Shown: positions 1 through 6,630, counted from the first letter of the stretch. The stretch is 9,695 nucleotides of DNA from Actinomycetota bacterium (GCA_030841245.1 JAVEDG010000306.1:1-9695), one strand, 5' to 3'. Notes: generated by a model not told the origin, from the letters alone. Made by a program: numbers and translations.

Positions 1-878
1 CGACCAACGTCGCCGACGCGCAGGTCGCCGTGGTCACGCCGATCGCGATCGACCACGTCCGCTTCCTCGGGTCGACGATCGCCGAGATCGCGGGCGAGAA
101 GGCCGGGATCATCAAGGCCACGTCGTACGGCGTGCTCGCCCAGCAGCCCGTCGCGGCGGCCGAGGTGCTGCTGCGGCGCTCGATCGAGGTCGACGCCATC
201 GTGGCCCGCGAAGGGCTGGAGTTCGGCGTGCTGTCCCGGACCCTGGCCGTCGGCGGTCAGGTGCTGACCCTGCGAGGACTCGCCGGGGAGTACGACGACA
301 TCCTCCTGCCGCTCATGGGGGCCCACCAGGCGCACAACGCGTCCTGCGCGCTCGCTGCGGTCGAGGCGTTCCTCGGCGGCGAGCACCGCGGGCGCGGCCG
401 GCTGGACATCGACGTCGTGCGTGCCGCCTTCGCCAGGGTGACCTCGCCCGGTCGTCTCGAGGTGGTCCGGCGCTCGCCGACGATCGTCGTCGACGCAGCG
501 CACAACCCGGCAGGAGCAGAGGTGACGGCTGCCGCCCTCGGGGACGAGTTCGGATTCACCCGTCTGATCGGGGTTGTCGCCGTGATGGCGGACAAGGACG
601 CGCGCGGGATCCTCAGCGCCCTCGAGCCGGTGCTCGCCGAGGTCGTGGTGTCCGAGACCGGCTCGCCGCGATCCCTGCCGGCCGACGAGCTGGCGGCATT
701 CGCCGTCGACATCTTCGGTGCCGACCGGGTCGACGTCAGCCCTCGGCTGGACGAGGCGCTCGACTCGGCGGTGGCCCTGGCCGAGGAGGAGGGCGACCTC
801 GGTGGGGCAGGCGTGCTCGTCACCGGCTCGATCCTCACGGTGGCCGCGGCCCGCACCCTGCTCGGGCGCGGCGCCTGA
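1..878 (+). CDS. folC: Folylpolyglutamate synthase / dihydrofolate synthase, C-terminal part (5' end outside window)
   Basis: Mur-ligase-family enzyme that adds glutamate to folates (and in many bacteria to dihydropteroate) using ATP in the cytoplasm. The frame is already open at base 3 (T-N-V-A-D-A-Q-V-A before the first ATG at 30), so the gene continues to the left; 291 residues are visible of roughly 430-500 usual for actinobacterial FolC. Visible family motifs: VVTPIAIDH (27-53), AGEKAGIIK (90-116) with the lysine region of the central domain, GAHQAHNASCALA (320-358), SPGRLE (446-463) and VVDAAHNPAG (486-515), which opens the C-terminal glutamate-binding domain. It ends with TGA at 876-878. 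The next gene, a DUF4233-like protein, follows after 28 nt; folC-DUF4233-ndk is a standard actinobacterial order. No frameshift or missing key motif is apparent in the visible part. The ATG at 30 is an internal Met, not the start. Confidence 0.95.
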   Translation, partial: TNVADAQVAVVTPIAIDHVRFLGSTIAEIAGEKAGIIKATSYGVLAQQPVAAAEVLLRRSIEVDAIVAREGLEFGVLSRTLAVGGQVLTLRGLAGEYDDILLPLMGAHQAHNASCALAAVEAFLGGEHRGRGRLDIDVVRAAFARVTSPGRLEVVRRSPTIVVDAAHNPAGAEVTAAALGDEFGFTRLIGVVAVMADKDARGILSALEPVLAEVVVSETGSPRSLPADELAAFAVDIFGADRVDVSPRLDEALDSAVALAEEEGDLGGAGVLVTGSILTVAAARTLLGRGA

Positions 879-909
879 TGCGGGCGGGGACGCCCGGGGC
901 CCGCTGATG
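876..909 (+). promoter_or_regulatory. folC/DUF4233 junction: 6-bp GNRA-type hairpin and 9-codon minicistron between two TGATG overlaps
   Basis: The folC stop overlaps an ATG (TGATG, 876-880). That ATG opens a 9-codon frame ending in TGA at 905-907, which itself overlaps the ATG at 907-909 of the next gene, so TGATG occurs twice. The 10-mer CTGATGCGGG is repeated at 875-884 and 904-913. Between them CGGGCG (881-886) and CGCCCG (891-896) pair around a GGGA loop, a GNRA-type tetraloop. Any of these could couple translation of the second gene to folC. The arrangement is seen directly; a coupling role is inference, and chance is possible in DNA this G+C-rich. Confidence 0.4.
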
Positions 910-1251
910 CGGGGGCTGTGCTCAGCGGTCCTGGCGTTCGAGGCACTGGTGATCGGGTTCGCTGCGCTGGTCGCCAAGGACCTCACCGAGGTATCGGACG
1001 GTGCGCTGTGGGCGGTTGCGGGCGGGGGAGCGGCTGCCGCCCTGGTCCTCACCGGTCTGCTCGGCCACCGATGGGCTTACGCGGCCGGGTCGGTCTTCCA
1101 GCTGCTTCTGGTCGCCTCCGGGCTGGTCGTGCCGGTGATGTTCTTCCTGGGCGTCGTGTTCGCCGGGCTCTGGTTCGGCGCGTTGTGGCTCGGTCAAAGG
1201 GTCGCTCGGCTGCAGGCCGCCGCCCGCTCGCAGGCCGCGGCCGACCAGTAG
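907..1251 (+). CDS. DUF4233-like four-helix membrane protein
   Basis: Small integral membrane protein, 114 residues, function unknown. Four hydrophobic segments are visible at about residues 4-22, 33-52, 58-76 and 77-97, followed by a short Arg/Ala/Gln-rich cytoplasm-like tail. Position between folC and ndk, size and composition match the actinobacterial DUF4233 family, which has no established role known to me. The ATG at 907 is chosen because it begins the first membrane segment (MRGLCSAVLAFEALV), as in relatives; the same frame stays open further upstream inside folC but that part is out-of-frame folC sequence with no membrane character. A GGGG at 896-899 could be a weak ribosome site, and the folC junction suggests coupling. 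The stop TAG at 1249-1251 lies only 11 nt before the ndk GTG. Family assignment rests on context and topology, so moderately sure. Confidence 0.82.
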   Translation: MRGLCSAVLAFEALVIGFAALVAKDLTEVSDGALWAVAGGGAAAALVLTGLLGHRWAYAAGSVFQLLLVASGLVVPVMFFLGVVFAGLWFGALWLGQRVARLQAAARSQAAADQ

Positions 1252-1262
1252 GCTGCGCGCCC
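1249..1262 (+). promoter_or_regulatory. Candidate -10 box for a leaderless ndk transcript
   Basis: TAGGCT (1249-1254) fits the actinobacterial TANNNT -10 pattern and is followed by 8 nt to the GTG of ndk, the spacing expected when transcription starts at or just before the start codon. It includes the stop codon of the preceding gene. No convincing -35 hexamer is visible. AGTAGG at 1247-1252 could alternatively act as a poor ribosome site, so the call is tentative. Confidence 0.3.
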
Positions 1263-1694
1263 GTGACGGAGCGAACCCTGGTCCTCGTCAAGCCCGACGC
1301 CGTCCGCCGCGGCCTCGTCGGGGCCGTCCTCGAGCGTTTCGAGCGCAAGGGCCTGCGCCCGGTGGCCATGGACCTGCGCCGGATCGACGGTGAGCTGGCC
1401 GACCGCCACTACGCCGAGCACCTCGAGAAGGACTTCTACCCGCCGCTGCGGGCGTTCATCACCTCCGGGCCGCTGGTCGCCCTGGTGCTCGAGGGCGACG
1501 AGGCGATCGCGGTGGTCCGGGCGCTGGTCGGGGCCACGGACGGGCGCAAGGCGTCCGCCGGCACGGTGCGAGGGGACTTCTCCCTGTCCAACCGGGAGAA
1601 CCTGGTGCACGCCTCGGACTCGGCCGAGTCGGCGGAGCGGGAGATCGCCATCTTCTTCCCAAACTTTTCGCCGGACGAGGGCGCCGGGCATTAG
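1263..1694 (+). CDS. ndk: Nucleoside diphosphate kinase
   Basis: Cytoplasmic enzyme that moves the gamma-phosphate between nucleoside triphosphates and diphosphates through a phospho-histidine, balancing NTP and dNTP pools. The 143-residue length is normal for bacterial Ndk (about 135-145). Visible motifs: RTLVLVKPDAVRRGLVG near the N-terminus with catalytic-pocket Lys10, HYAEH (49-53), ITSGP (66-70), RGDF (103-106) and NLVHASDSAESAEREI with the phospho-acceptor His116. The GTG at 1263 is chosen because it gives the canonical start TERTLVLVKPD; the frame is open further upstream only as an overlap with the preceding gene. One oddity: the conserved proline of the Kpn loop (A-P-G-T/S-I-R-G-D) is Ala99 here. 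It follows the DUF4233-like gene by 11 nt and is separated from mreB by 111 nt containing a strong hairpin. Confidence 0.97.
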   Translation: MTERTLVLVKPDAVRRGLVGAVLERFERKGLRPVAMDLRRIDGELADRHYAEHLEKDFYPPLRAFITSGPLVALVLEGDEAIAVVRALVGATDGRKASAGTVRGDFSLSNRENLVHASDSAESAEREIAIFFPNFSPDEGAGH

Positions 1695-1714
1695 GGCGGC
1701 GATCCTGGCGCCGA

Positions 1715-1720
1715 TACAGT
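1715..1720 (+). promoter_or_regulatory. Possible -10 element upstream of mreB
   Basis: TACAGT fits the TANNNT -10 pattern and sits in the ndk-mreB gap, 85 nt before the mreB ATG. The only -35-like sequence near the right distance is TTAGGG at 1691-1696 (18-nt spacer), which shares only the first two bases with TTGACA. If used, the transcript would carry the 1745-1772 hairpin in its leader. Weak evidence; mreB may also be read through from ndk. Confidence 0.25.
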
Positions 1721-1744
1721 GATTCCAGCGGCGACGGCGCCCTG

Positions 1745-1772
1745 GGGTGGCTGACGCTCGTCGTCAGCACCC
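1745..1772 (+). terminator. Strong hairpin between ndk and mreB (terminator without U-tract, or mreB leader structure)
   Basis: GGGT (1745-1748) pairs with ACCC (1769-1772), and GCTGACG (1750-1756) pairs with CGTCAGC (1762-1768), with one bulged G at 1749 and a 5-nt loop CTCGT. This makes 11 base pairs, mostly G-C. The following bases (GACCACGCTCT) are not a T-run, so a classical intrinsic terminator is not met, though actinobacterial terminators often lack one. It could end ndk transcripts, or act as a leader or attenuator structure 33 nt before the mreB start codon. The structure is seen directly; its role is inferred. Confidence 0.5.
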
Positions 1773-1787
1773 GACCACGCTCTCCCC

Positions 1788-1793
1788 GGAAGG
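1788..1793 (+). promoter_or_regulatory. Ribosome binding site of mreB
   Basis: GGAAGG lies 12 nt before the ATG at 1806 and 24 nt before the in-frame ATG at 1818. Although the spacing is somewhat long, it favours 1806 as the start over the second Met. Confidence 0.55.
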
Positions 1794-1805
1794 CAAGACC
1801 CCCTC

Positions 1806-2837
1806 ATGGGAAACAACATGTCCTTCATCGGCCGTGACATGGCCGTGGACCTCGGCACGGCCAACACGCTCGTCTACGTCCGGGGCAAGGGCATCGTCCT
1901 CAACGAGCCCTCCGTGGTCGCGATCAACACCAACACCGGCGGGATCCTCGCGGTCGGCGCAGAGGCCAAGAAGATGATCGGCCGGACCCCGGGCAACATC
2001 GTCGCCATCCGACCGCTCAAGGACGGGGTCATCGCCGACTTCGACACGACCGAGCGCATGCTGCGCTACTTCATCCAGAAGGTGCACCGTCGTCGCCACC
2101 TGGCCAAGCCGCGCATCGTGGTCTGCGTTCCGAGCGGGATCACCGGCGTCGAGCAGCGCGCGGTCAAGGACGCCGGCTATGCCGCGGGTGCGCGCAAGGA
2201 CTACATCATCGAGGAACCGATGGCGGCCGCGATCGGCGCGGGCCTGCCGGTCCACGAGCCCACCGGCAACATGGTGGTCGACATCGGCGGCGGCACGACC
2301 GAGGTCGCGGTCATCTCACTGGGCGGCATCGTCACGAGCCAGTCGATCCGCACCGGCGGCGACGAGCTGGACACCGCGATCATCACGTACGTGAAGAAGG
2401 AGTACTCGCTCATGCTGGGCGAGCGCACCGCGGAAGAGATCAAGATGGCGATCGGGTCGGCGTTCCCGTCGCCCGACGAACCGCACGCCGAGATCCGTGG
2501 CCGCGACCTCGTGTCCGGGTTGCCCAAGACGATCGTCGTGAGCGCGGAGGAGATCCGCAAGGCGATCGAGGAACCCGTCAACTCGATCATCGACGCGGTC
2601 AAGACGACCCTGGACAAGTGCCCGCCCGAGCTCTCCGGTGACGTCATGGACCGCGGCATCGTGATCACCGGTGGCGGCGCCCTGCTCAAGGGTCTGGACG
2701 AGCGACTGCGCCACGAGACCGGCATGCCCATCCACCTGACCGACCGCCCGCTCGACTCGGTGGCCATGGGCTCCGGCAAGTGCGTCGAGGAGTTCGAGGC
2801 GCTCCAACAGGTGCTCATCTCCGAACCACGGCACTGA
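1806..2837 (+). CDS. mreB: Rod-shape-determining protein MreB
   Basis: Bacterial actin homologue that polymerises on the inner face of the membrane and positions the lateral-wall synthesis machinery. At 343 residues it is close to E. coli MreB (347). The actin-fold nucleotide site is intact: phosphate-1 loop VDLGTANT (14-21) with Asp15, VPSGITGVEQRAV (108-120), the EEP segment (136-138) with the catalytic-type Glu, phosphate-2 loop VVDIGGGTTEVAV (157-169) with Asp159, and the adenosine loop ITGGGALLKGLDE (287-299). The start at 1806 has a ribosome site upstream; a second Met at residue 5 would trim only four residues. It is followed after 57 nt by mreC. The gap contains an 8-bp palindrome CCGATCGG (2847-2854) but no convincing promoter or terminator. 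Identity is secure; paralogues (Mbl-like) exist in some actinobacteria, but the adjacent mreC and mreD mark this as the main mreB. Confidence 0.98.
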   Translation: MGNNMSFIGRDMAVDLGTANTLVYVRGKGIVLNEPSVVAINTNTGGILAVGAEAKKMIGRTPGNIVAIRPLKDGVIADFDTTERMLRYFIQKVHRRRHLAKPRIVVCVPSGITGVEQRAVKDAGYAAGARKDYIIEEPMAAAIGAGLPVHEPTGNMVVDIGGGTTEVAVISLGGIVTSQSIRTGGDELDTAIITYVKKEYSLMLGERTAEEIKMAIGSAFPSPDEPHAEIRGRDLVSGLPKTIVVSAEEIRKAIEEPVNSIIDAVKTTLDKCPPELSGDVMDRGIVITGGGALLKGLDERLRHETGMPIHLTDRPLDSVAMGSGKCVEEFEALQQVLISEPRH

Positions 2838-2894
2838 GGACCCCGACCGATCGGCAGGCACTGACCATGCTCCCTGCGCGTTAGCCGCAGTGGT

Positions 2895-3863
2895 ATGAAC
2901 CGTGACACCCGACGGACCCGGCTCCTCCTGGCATTGCTGCTCGTCACCTCGGTCGCCCTGATCACCGTCGACTATCGCGGTGGCGACAGCTCACCGCTGT
3001 CCGGGCTGCGCTGGCTGGCCGCGACCGTGTTCGGCCCGATCGAGCAGGCGACGTCCTCCATCGCGTCCCCGATCAGCAGCGCCGTGGACAACATCAGCCA
3101 CCTCGGCAACGGCAAGGACCGCATCAACTCGCTGACCAGGCAGAACCAGGAGCTCAGACGCCGTCTCCGGACCAGCCAGCTGGACCGCAACCGGGCTGCC
3201 GAGCTGGACAAGCTGCTTCGTACGGCGGGGGCGGGTCGGTACCGCGTGCTGCCCGCCCAGGTCATCGCGGTCGGCCCGGCGCAGAGCTTCTCCTGGACGG
3301 TCACCATCGACGCAGGCAGCCAGGACGGCATCACGCCGGACATGACCGTGCTCAACGGCGACGGCCTGGTCGGCCGGGTGAAGACCGTCGGCCCCACGAC
3401 GGCGACCGTGCTGCTGGTCGTCGACCCCGAGTCCGCCGTGGGAGTGCGTCTGGAGGCGACCATGCAGGTCGGTATCACGTCGGGGCAGGGGATCTCCGAC
3501 CACAGCCGCCTGTCCATGCAGCTGCTCGACAGCCAGTCCGACGTCAAGCCGGGCGACCGGGTCGTGACCTTCGGCTCACAGGGCGACTCGCCGTACGTCC
3601 CGGGAGTGCCGGTCGGCGTGGTGACCTCCGTGCAGGGCAGTCCGGGCAGCCTCACCCGCACCGCCTCGGTCGACCCCTACGTGGACTTCACCTCGCTCGA
3701 CCTGGTGGCCGTCGTGGTCCAGCCGCCGCGGCACAACCCACGCGACAGCGTGCTGCCGCCGCGGCCGAGCCCGAGCAGCTCCCCGAGCCCGAGCGGCACG
3801 GCGTCCGGCACCCCGTCGAACCGCAAACACCGTTCGCCGCCGTCGACCGCGTCCGGCGGATGA
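2895..3863 (+). CDS. mreC: Rod-shape-determining protein MreC
   Basis: Bitopic membrane protein that links cytoplasmic MreB to extracytoplasmic PBP2 and activates the RodA-PBP2 pair. It has 322 residues: a short basic cytoplasmic end (RDTRRTR), one membrane helix at about 9-25, a predicted coiled coil around 75-110 (charged, Leu-spaced, from DRINSLTRQNQELRRR), and the beta-rich MreC domain from about 116 to 276 with the hallmark IDAGSQDGI...NGDGLVGRV (138-162) and GDRVVTFGSQG (220-230). The last 45 or so residues are Pro/Ser/Thr-rich and basic, probably disordered outside the membrane; such tails are variable in actinobacterial MreC. The ATG at 2895 lacks a clear ribosome site (only GCAGTGGT precedes it) and no earlier in-frame start lies nearby. 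The TGA stop is one base before the mreD GTG, so the two are surely coupled. Confidence 0.95.
   Translation: MNRDTRRTRLLLALLLVTSVALITVDYRGGDSSPLSGLRWLAATVFGPIEQATSSIASPISSAVDNISHLGNGKDRINSLTRQNQELRRRLRTSQLDRNRAAELDKLLRTAGAGRYRVLPAQVIAVGPAQSFSWTVTIDAGSQDGITPDMTVLNGDGLVGRVKTVGPTTATVLLVVDPESAVGVRLEATMQVGITSGQGISDHSRLSMQLLDSQSDVKPGDRVVTFGSQGDSPYVPGVPVGVVTSVQGSPGSLTRTASVDPYVDFTSLDLVAVVVQPPRHNPRDSVLPPRPSPSSSPSPSGTASGTPSNRKHRSPPSTASGG
3765..3794 (+). repeat. 12-bp direct repeat inside the mreC tail
   Basis: CCGAGCCCGAGC occurs at 3765-3776 and 3783-3794, an 18-bp period that keeps frame and encodes alternating Pro-Ser residues (PSPSSSPSPS) in the disordered C-terminal tail of MreC. It is a likely site of in-frame length variation by slippage. 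Confidence 0.7.
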
Positions 3864-3864
3864 C

Positions 3865-4380
3865 GTGCCCACCTCCCGCATCGCTGTCGCCATCGCCCTG
3901 GTCGTCCTCGCCCTCGTAGTCCAGGTCAGCCTGCTCACGCGGCTTGCCCTGCCCGGCGCCACCCCCGACCTGCTCCTGCTCGTCGTGGTGGCGCTGGCCC
4001 TCGCGCACGGCCCCGGCTTCGGGCTCGTGACCGGCTTCGCGGCCGGGCTGGCCAGTGACCTGGCCCCACCCGCGGACCACACGATCGGGCGCTGGGCCTT
4101 TGTCCTGACGCTGATCGGATACGGGGCCGGCCTGGCCAAAGGTGAGACCCGGCGGTCCGCATTCGTCCCGTTGCTGGTGGTCGCCGTCGCGGCGGCGGCC
4201 TCGGTCCTGCTGTACGCCGGGCTCGGCGCCCTGATCAGCGATCCCCACGTGTCCTGGCCACGCGTGTACCAGCTGCTGCCGACCGCAGTTATCTACGATG
4301 TGGTCCTAGGCCCGTTCGTTGTCTCAGCCGTCCTGCTCCTGGTCCGACGGTTCGAGCCGGATCCGGCGTACCGGCGATGA
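3865..4380 (+). CDS. mreD: Rod-shape-determining protein MreD
   Basis: Polytopic membrane component of the elongasome that works with MreC; biochemical role still poorly defined in the family. It has 171 residues with about six hydrophobic segments (approximately 5-25, 33-48, 50-68, 76-92, 100-124 and 137-161), the usual MreD size and topology. The recognisable family signature is the G-F-x(3)-G-F-x(2)-G-L-x(2)-D-L pattern at residues 51-66. The start is GTG at 3865, one base after the mreC stop, with GGCGGA (3855-3860) as a weak ribosome site overlapping the end of mreC. The short basic C-terminus (RRFEPDPAYRR) is expected in the cytoplasm. PBP2 follows after 15 nt. Sequence conservation of MreD is low, so the call leans on topology and position, but both agree. 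Confidence 0.93.
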   Translation: MPTSRIAVAIALVVLALVVQVSLLTRLALPGATPDLLLLVVVALALAHGPGFGLVTGFAAGLASDLAPPADHTIGRWAFVLTLIGYGAGLAKGETRRSAFVPLLVVAVAAAASVLLYAGLGALISDPHVSWPRVYQLLPTAVIYDVVLGPFVVSAVLLLVRRFEPDPAYRR

Positions 4381-4381
4381 C

Positions 4382-4390
4382 GAGGGGAGA
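4382..4390 (+). promoter_or_regulatory. Strong ribosome binding site of mrdA
   Basis: GAGGGGAGA ends 5 nt before the GTG at 4396 and fixes that GTG as the start of PBP2. It lies entirely in the 15-nt gap after mreD, so PBP2 can be initiated independently of upstream translation. Confidence 0.75.
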
Positions 4391-4395
4391 CGGCG

Positions 4396-6630
4396 GTGAG
4401 TGAGCGCTCGCGGCTGCGCCTGGTGGTGCTGCAGGTGCTCGTCATGTCGCTGATGCTCACCCTGGGGGGCCGCCTCTGGTACCTGCAGATCCTGGCCAGC
4501 ACGAACTACGTGCGTGCTGCGACCGAGAACGGCACCCGCCAGATCGTCACCCCGGCGCCGAGGGGCATGATCCTGGACTCCGAGGGCCGCCCGCTGGCCC
4601 GCAACCGGACGGCGCTGGTCGTGTCGATCAGCCGCACGGCCATGCTCCACCAGCCCGATGGCGGCCGGGCACTCGTCGCCCGGGTCGCGCGGGTGATCCA
4701 CCAGCCGGTGCGGAAGGTGTGGGACAAGACCCGCCTCTGCGGCAGCGCCGGGGCGCCTCCGGCGCCGCGCTGCTTCAACGGGTCGCCGTACCAACCGATC
4801 CCGGTCACGCATGCGGCCAACACCGCCATGGCGCTGCAGATCATGGAACGCCGCGAAGACTTCCCCGGTGTCACCGCCGAGCTCACCGCGATCCGCCACT
4901 ACCCGCAGCCACTGGGCGCCAACGCCGCGCACATCCTGGGCTACCTGGGCCCGGTCACCGACGCGGAGCTCAAGGCGCACAACCGGGAGGTCAAGGCGGG
5001 CAAGACCAACACCGTGCTGCAGAACACCGACCTGGTCGGCCGGGCCGGCCTGGAGAAGGAGTACGACGCGGACCTGCGCGGTACACCGGGCGTCAAGACG
5101 CTGTCGGTCGACCACCAGGGTGGTGTCAGCGGGGTTGTCTCGCAGACGCCGGCGAAGCCGGGCAACTACCTGGTCACCACGATCGACGCGAAGGTGCAGG
5201 CGGCGGCCGAGAAGCAGCTGCGGGCCGCGATCATGCGGGCCCGGCACACCGGTGACGTCAACAAGGGCTACAAGAAGTTCAAGGCCGACTCGGGCGCCGT
5301 CGTCGTCCTGGACGTGAACACCGGCGCGATCATTGCGATGGCCAGCTACCCGACGTACAACCCGAACATCTGGGTCGGTGGGATCAGCGAGAAGAACTAC
5401 AAGAGCATCGCCAGCAAGAAGCGCAACTACCCCAACCAGTCGCGCGCCTTCCAGGGCCAGTTCGCGCCGGGGTCCACGTTCAAGGCGATCTCGACCCCCG
5501 CTGCGGTGAAGGCCGGTTACTCGCTCAACGGGTCCTACCCGTGTCCGTCGGCCTACCCGATCGGCGGGACGCTGAAGGGCAACTACGAGTCCGAGGCGTT
5601 CGGCATGATCTCGTTCCGCCGCGCGATCCAGGTCTCCTGCGACACGGTGTTCTACAAGTTCGCCTACGAGACCTGGCTGCGCCAGGGTGGGCTGCACCCG
5701 AAGAAGGGCACCAAGGACCCGTTCACCACGATGGCCAAGGCGTTCGGGCTGGGCAAGCCGACCGGCCTCGACCTGCCGGGAGAGGCGGGTGGGCGGATCG
5801 CCGACCGGGCGTGGAAGCGGGCCTACTGGCGGGACACCAAGGACTTCTACTGCCGCCGGGCCAAGACTGGTTACCCGGAGGTGGCTCGCACCTACCCGGC
5901 GCGCGCGTCCAACAAGATGCAGCTGTCGAAGGATAACTGCGTCTACCGGTGGGCCAACCCTGGCGGTGACGCGGCCAACTTCGCGATCGGCCAGGGCGAC
6001 ACGCTCGTTACGCCACTGCAGCTGGCGCGGGTCTACGCGGCCGTGGCGAACGGCGGCACGCTCGTGACCCCGCACATCGGCAAGGCGATCATCACGCCGG
6101 GCGGCAAACTGGTGCGACGGATCCAGCCGAAGCCCGCGGGACACGTGCCCGTTCCGAAGCACGTGCTGGCGTGGGAGCGAGCCACTCTGCGCACCGTCAC
6201 CGAGGTCGGCACGGGCAACTACCCATTCGTCCTGCAGAAGTTCCCGATCTCCAAGCTGCCGGTCGCGTCCAAGACGGGCACCGCCGAGGTCTACGGCAAG
6301 GAGCCGACCTCGTGGTTCGCTACCTTCGCGCCGGCCAACAAGCACCCGGAGTACGCCGTGGTGATGATGGTCTCGCAGGGCGACACCGGTTCGGGCATCT
6401 CGGGTCCGTCGGTCGCCGACCTCTACAAGACCCTCTTCGGCGTCCACGGCCAGAGCGTCGACCTCGCCTCTGCCAGCCCGCCCGGCGGCCACCCGGAGCG
6501 CGGCCTGCCTCGGGTGCGCTCGGACGGCACCGTGGAGCCACCCCGCTCGGCATCTACCGGAGTGGCGAGGGACCGACCGGCCGCGTCGGACCTGCCCGAC
6601 GCCTTCCTGCGCCGGGAGGACCAGCCGTGA
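4396..6630 (+). CDS. mrdA: Penicillin-binding protein 2, class B transpeptidase of the elongasome
   Basis: Membrane-anchored DD-transpeptidase that crosslinks the glycan strands made by RodA. It has 744 residues: short cytoplasmic end, signal-anchor helix at about 8-33, then an extracytoplasmic pedestal domain starting with APRGMILDSEGRPLARN (54-70) and containing LVGRAGLEKEYD (213-224), and a transpeptidase domain from about 255 to 682. All catalytic motifs are present: Ser360-Thr-Phe-Lys363 (APGSTFK), Ser414-Cys-Asp416 (the S-x-D form typical of PBP2, in place of S-x-N), and Lys626-Thr-Gly628. GQGDTLVTPLQLA (533-545) is the usual segment between them. Cys115/Cys126 and Cys486/Cys515 flank loops and may form disulfides. 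A Pro/Ser-rich tail of about 60 residues follows the catalytic domain. GTG start fixed by the ribosome site at 4382-4390. Its TGA overlaps the rodA start by 4 nt, which matches the physical pairing of the two enzymes. Confidence 0.97.
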   Translation: MSERSRLRLVVLQVLVMSLMLTLGGRLWYLQILASTNYVRAATENGTRQIVTPAPRGMILDSEGRPLARNRTALVVSISRTAMLHQPDGGRALVARVARVIHQPVRKVWDKTRLCGSAGAPPAPRCFNGSPYQPIPVTHAANTAMALQIMERREDFPGVTAELTAIRHYPQPLGANAAHILGYLGPVTDAELKAHNREVKAGKTNTVLQNTDLVGRAGLEKEYDADLRGTPGVKTLSVDHQGGVSGVVSQTPAKPGNYLVTTIDAKVQAAAEKQLRAAIMRARHTGDVNKGYKKFKADSGAVVVLDVNTGAIIAMASYPTYNPNIWVGGISEKNYKSIASKKRNYPNQSRAFQGQFAPGSTFKAISTPAAVKAGYSLNGSYPCPSAYPIGGTLKGNYESEAFGMISFRRAIQVSCDTVFYKFAYETWLRQGGLHPKKGTKDPFTTMAKAFGLGKPTGLDLPGEAGGRIADRAWKRAYWRDTKDFYCRRAKTGYPEVARTYPARASNKMQLSKDNCVYRWANPGGDAANFAIGQGDTLVTPLQLARVYAAVANGGTLVTPHIGKAIITPGGKLVRRIQPKPAGHVPVPKHVLAWERATLRTVTEVGTGNYPFVLQKFPISKLPVASKTGTAEVYGKEPTSWFATFAPANKHPEYAVVMMVSQGDTGSGISGPSVADLYKTLFGVHGQSVDLASASPPGGHPERGLPRVRSDGTVEPPRSASTGVARDRPAASDLPDAFLRREDQP
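6614..6620 (+). promoter_or_regulatory. Strong ribosome binding site of rodA, inside the mrdA 3' end
   Basis: GGGAGGA ends 6 nt before the GTG at 6627, a near-ideal site and spacing. It decides the rodA start in favour of 6627, even though the same frame stays open well upstream inside mrdA (to an ATG at 6171) as a non-coding shadow. Confidence 0.8.

Noticed and set aside
918..1262. Upstream extension of the ndk frame over the DUF4233-like gene
   Set aside because: The Gly/Arg-rich extension is an out-of-frame shadow; Ndk begins at the GTG giving TERTLVLVKPD.
2838..2894. Regulatory element in the mreB-mreC gap
   Set aside because: Only an 8-bp palindrome (CCGATCGG, 2847-2854) and a loose 5-bp inverted repeat are present; no T-run, -10 box or strong ribosome site makes a case beyond chance.
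5635..5646. S-C-D instead of S-x-N in PBP2 as a lost catalytic residue
   Set aside because: PBP2-family enzymes commonly have S-x-D here (E. coli PBP2 has S-A-D), so this is a family feature, not a defect.
4324..6492. Very long open frame on the - strand (over 700 codons) across mreD and PBP2
   Set aside because: It is the mirror of strong G/C third-position bias in mrdA. The translation is Arg/Val/Asp/His-rich low-complexity with no family motif, while the + strand frame carries all PBP2 catalytic motifs.
6171..6626. Upstream extension of the rodA frame inside mrdA
   Set aside because: The frame is open only by chance; a strong ribosome site and GTG at 6627 mark the real start, and the extension has no SEDS similarity.
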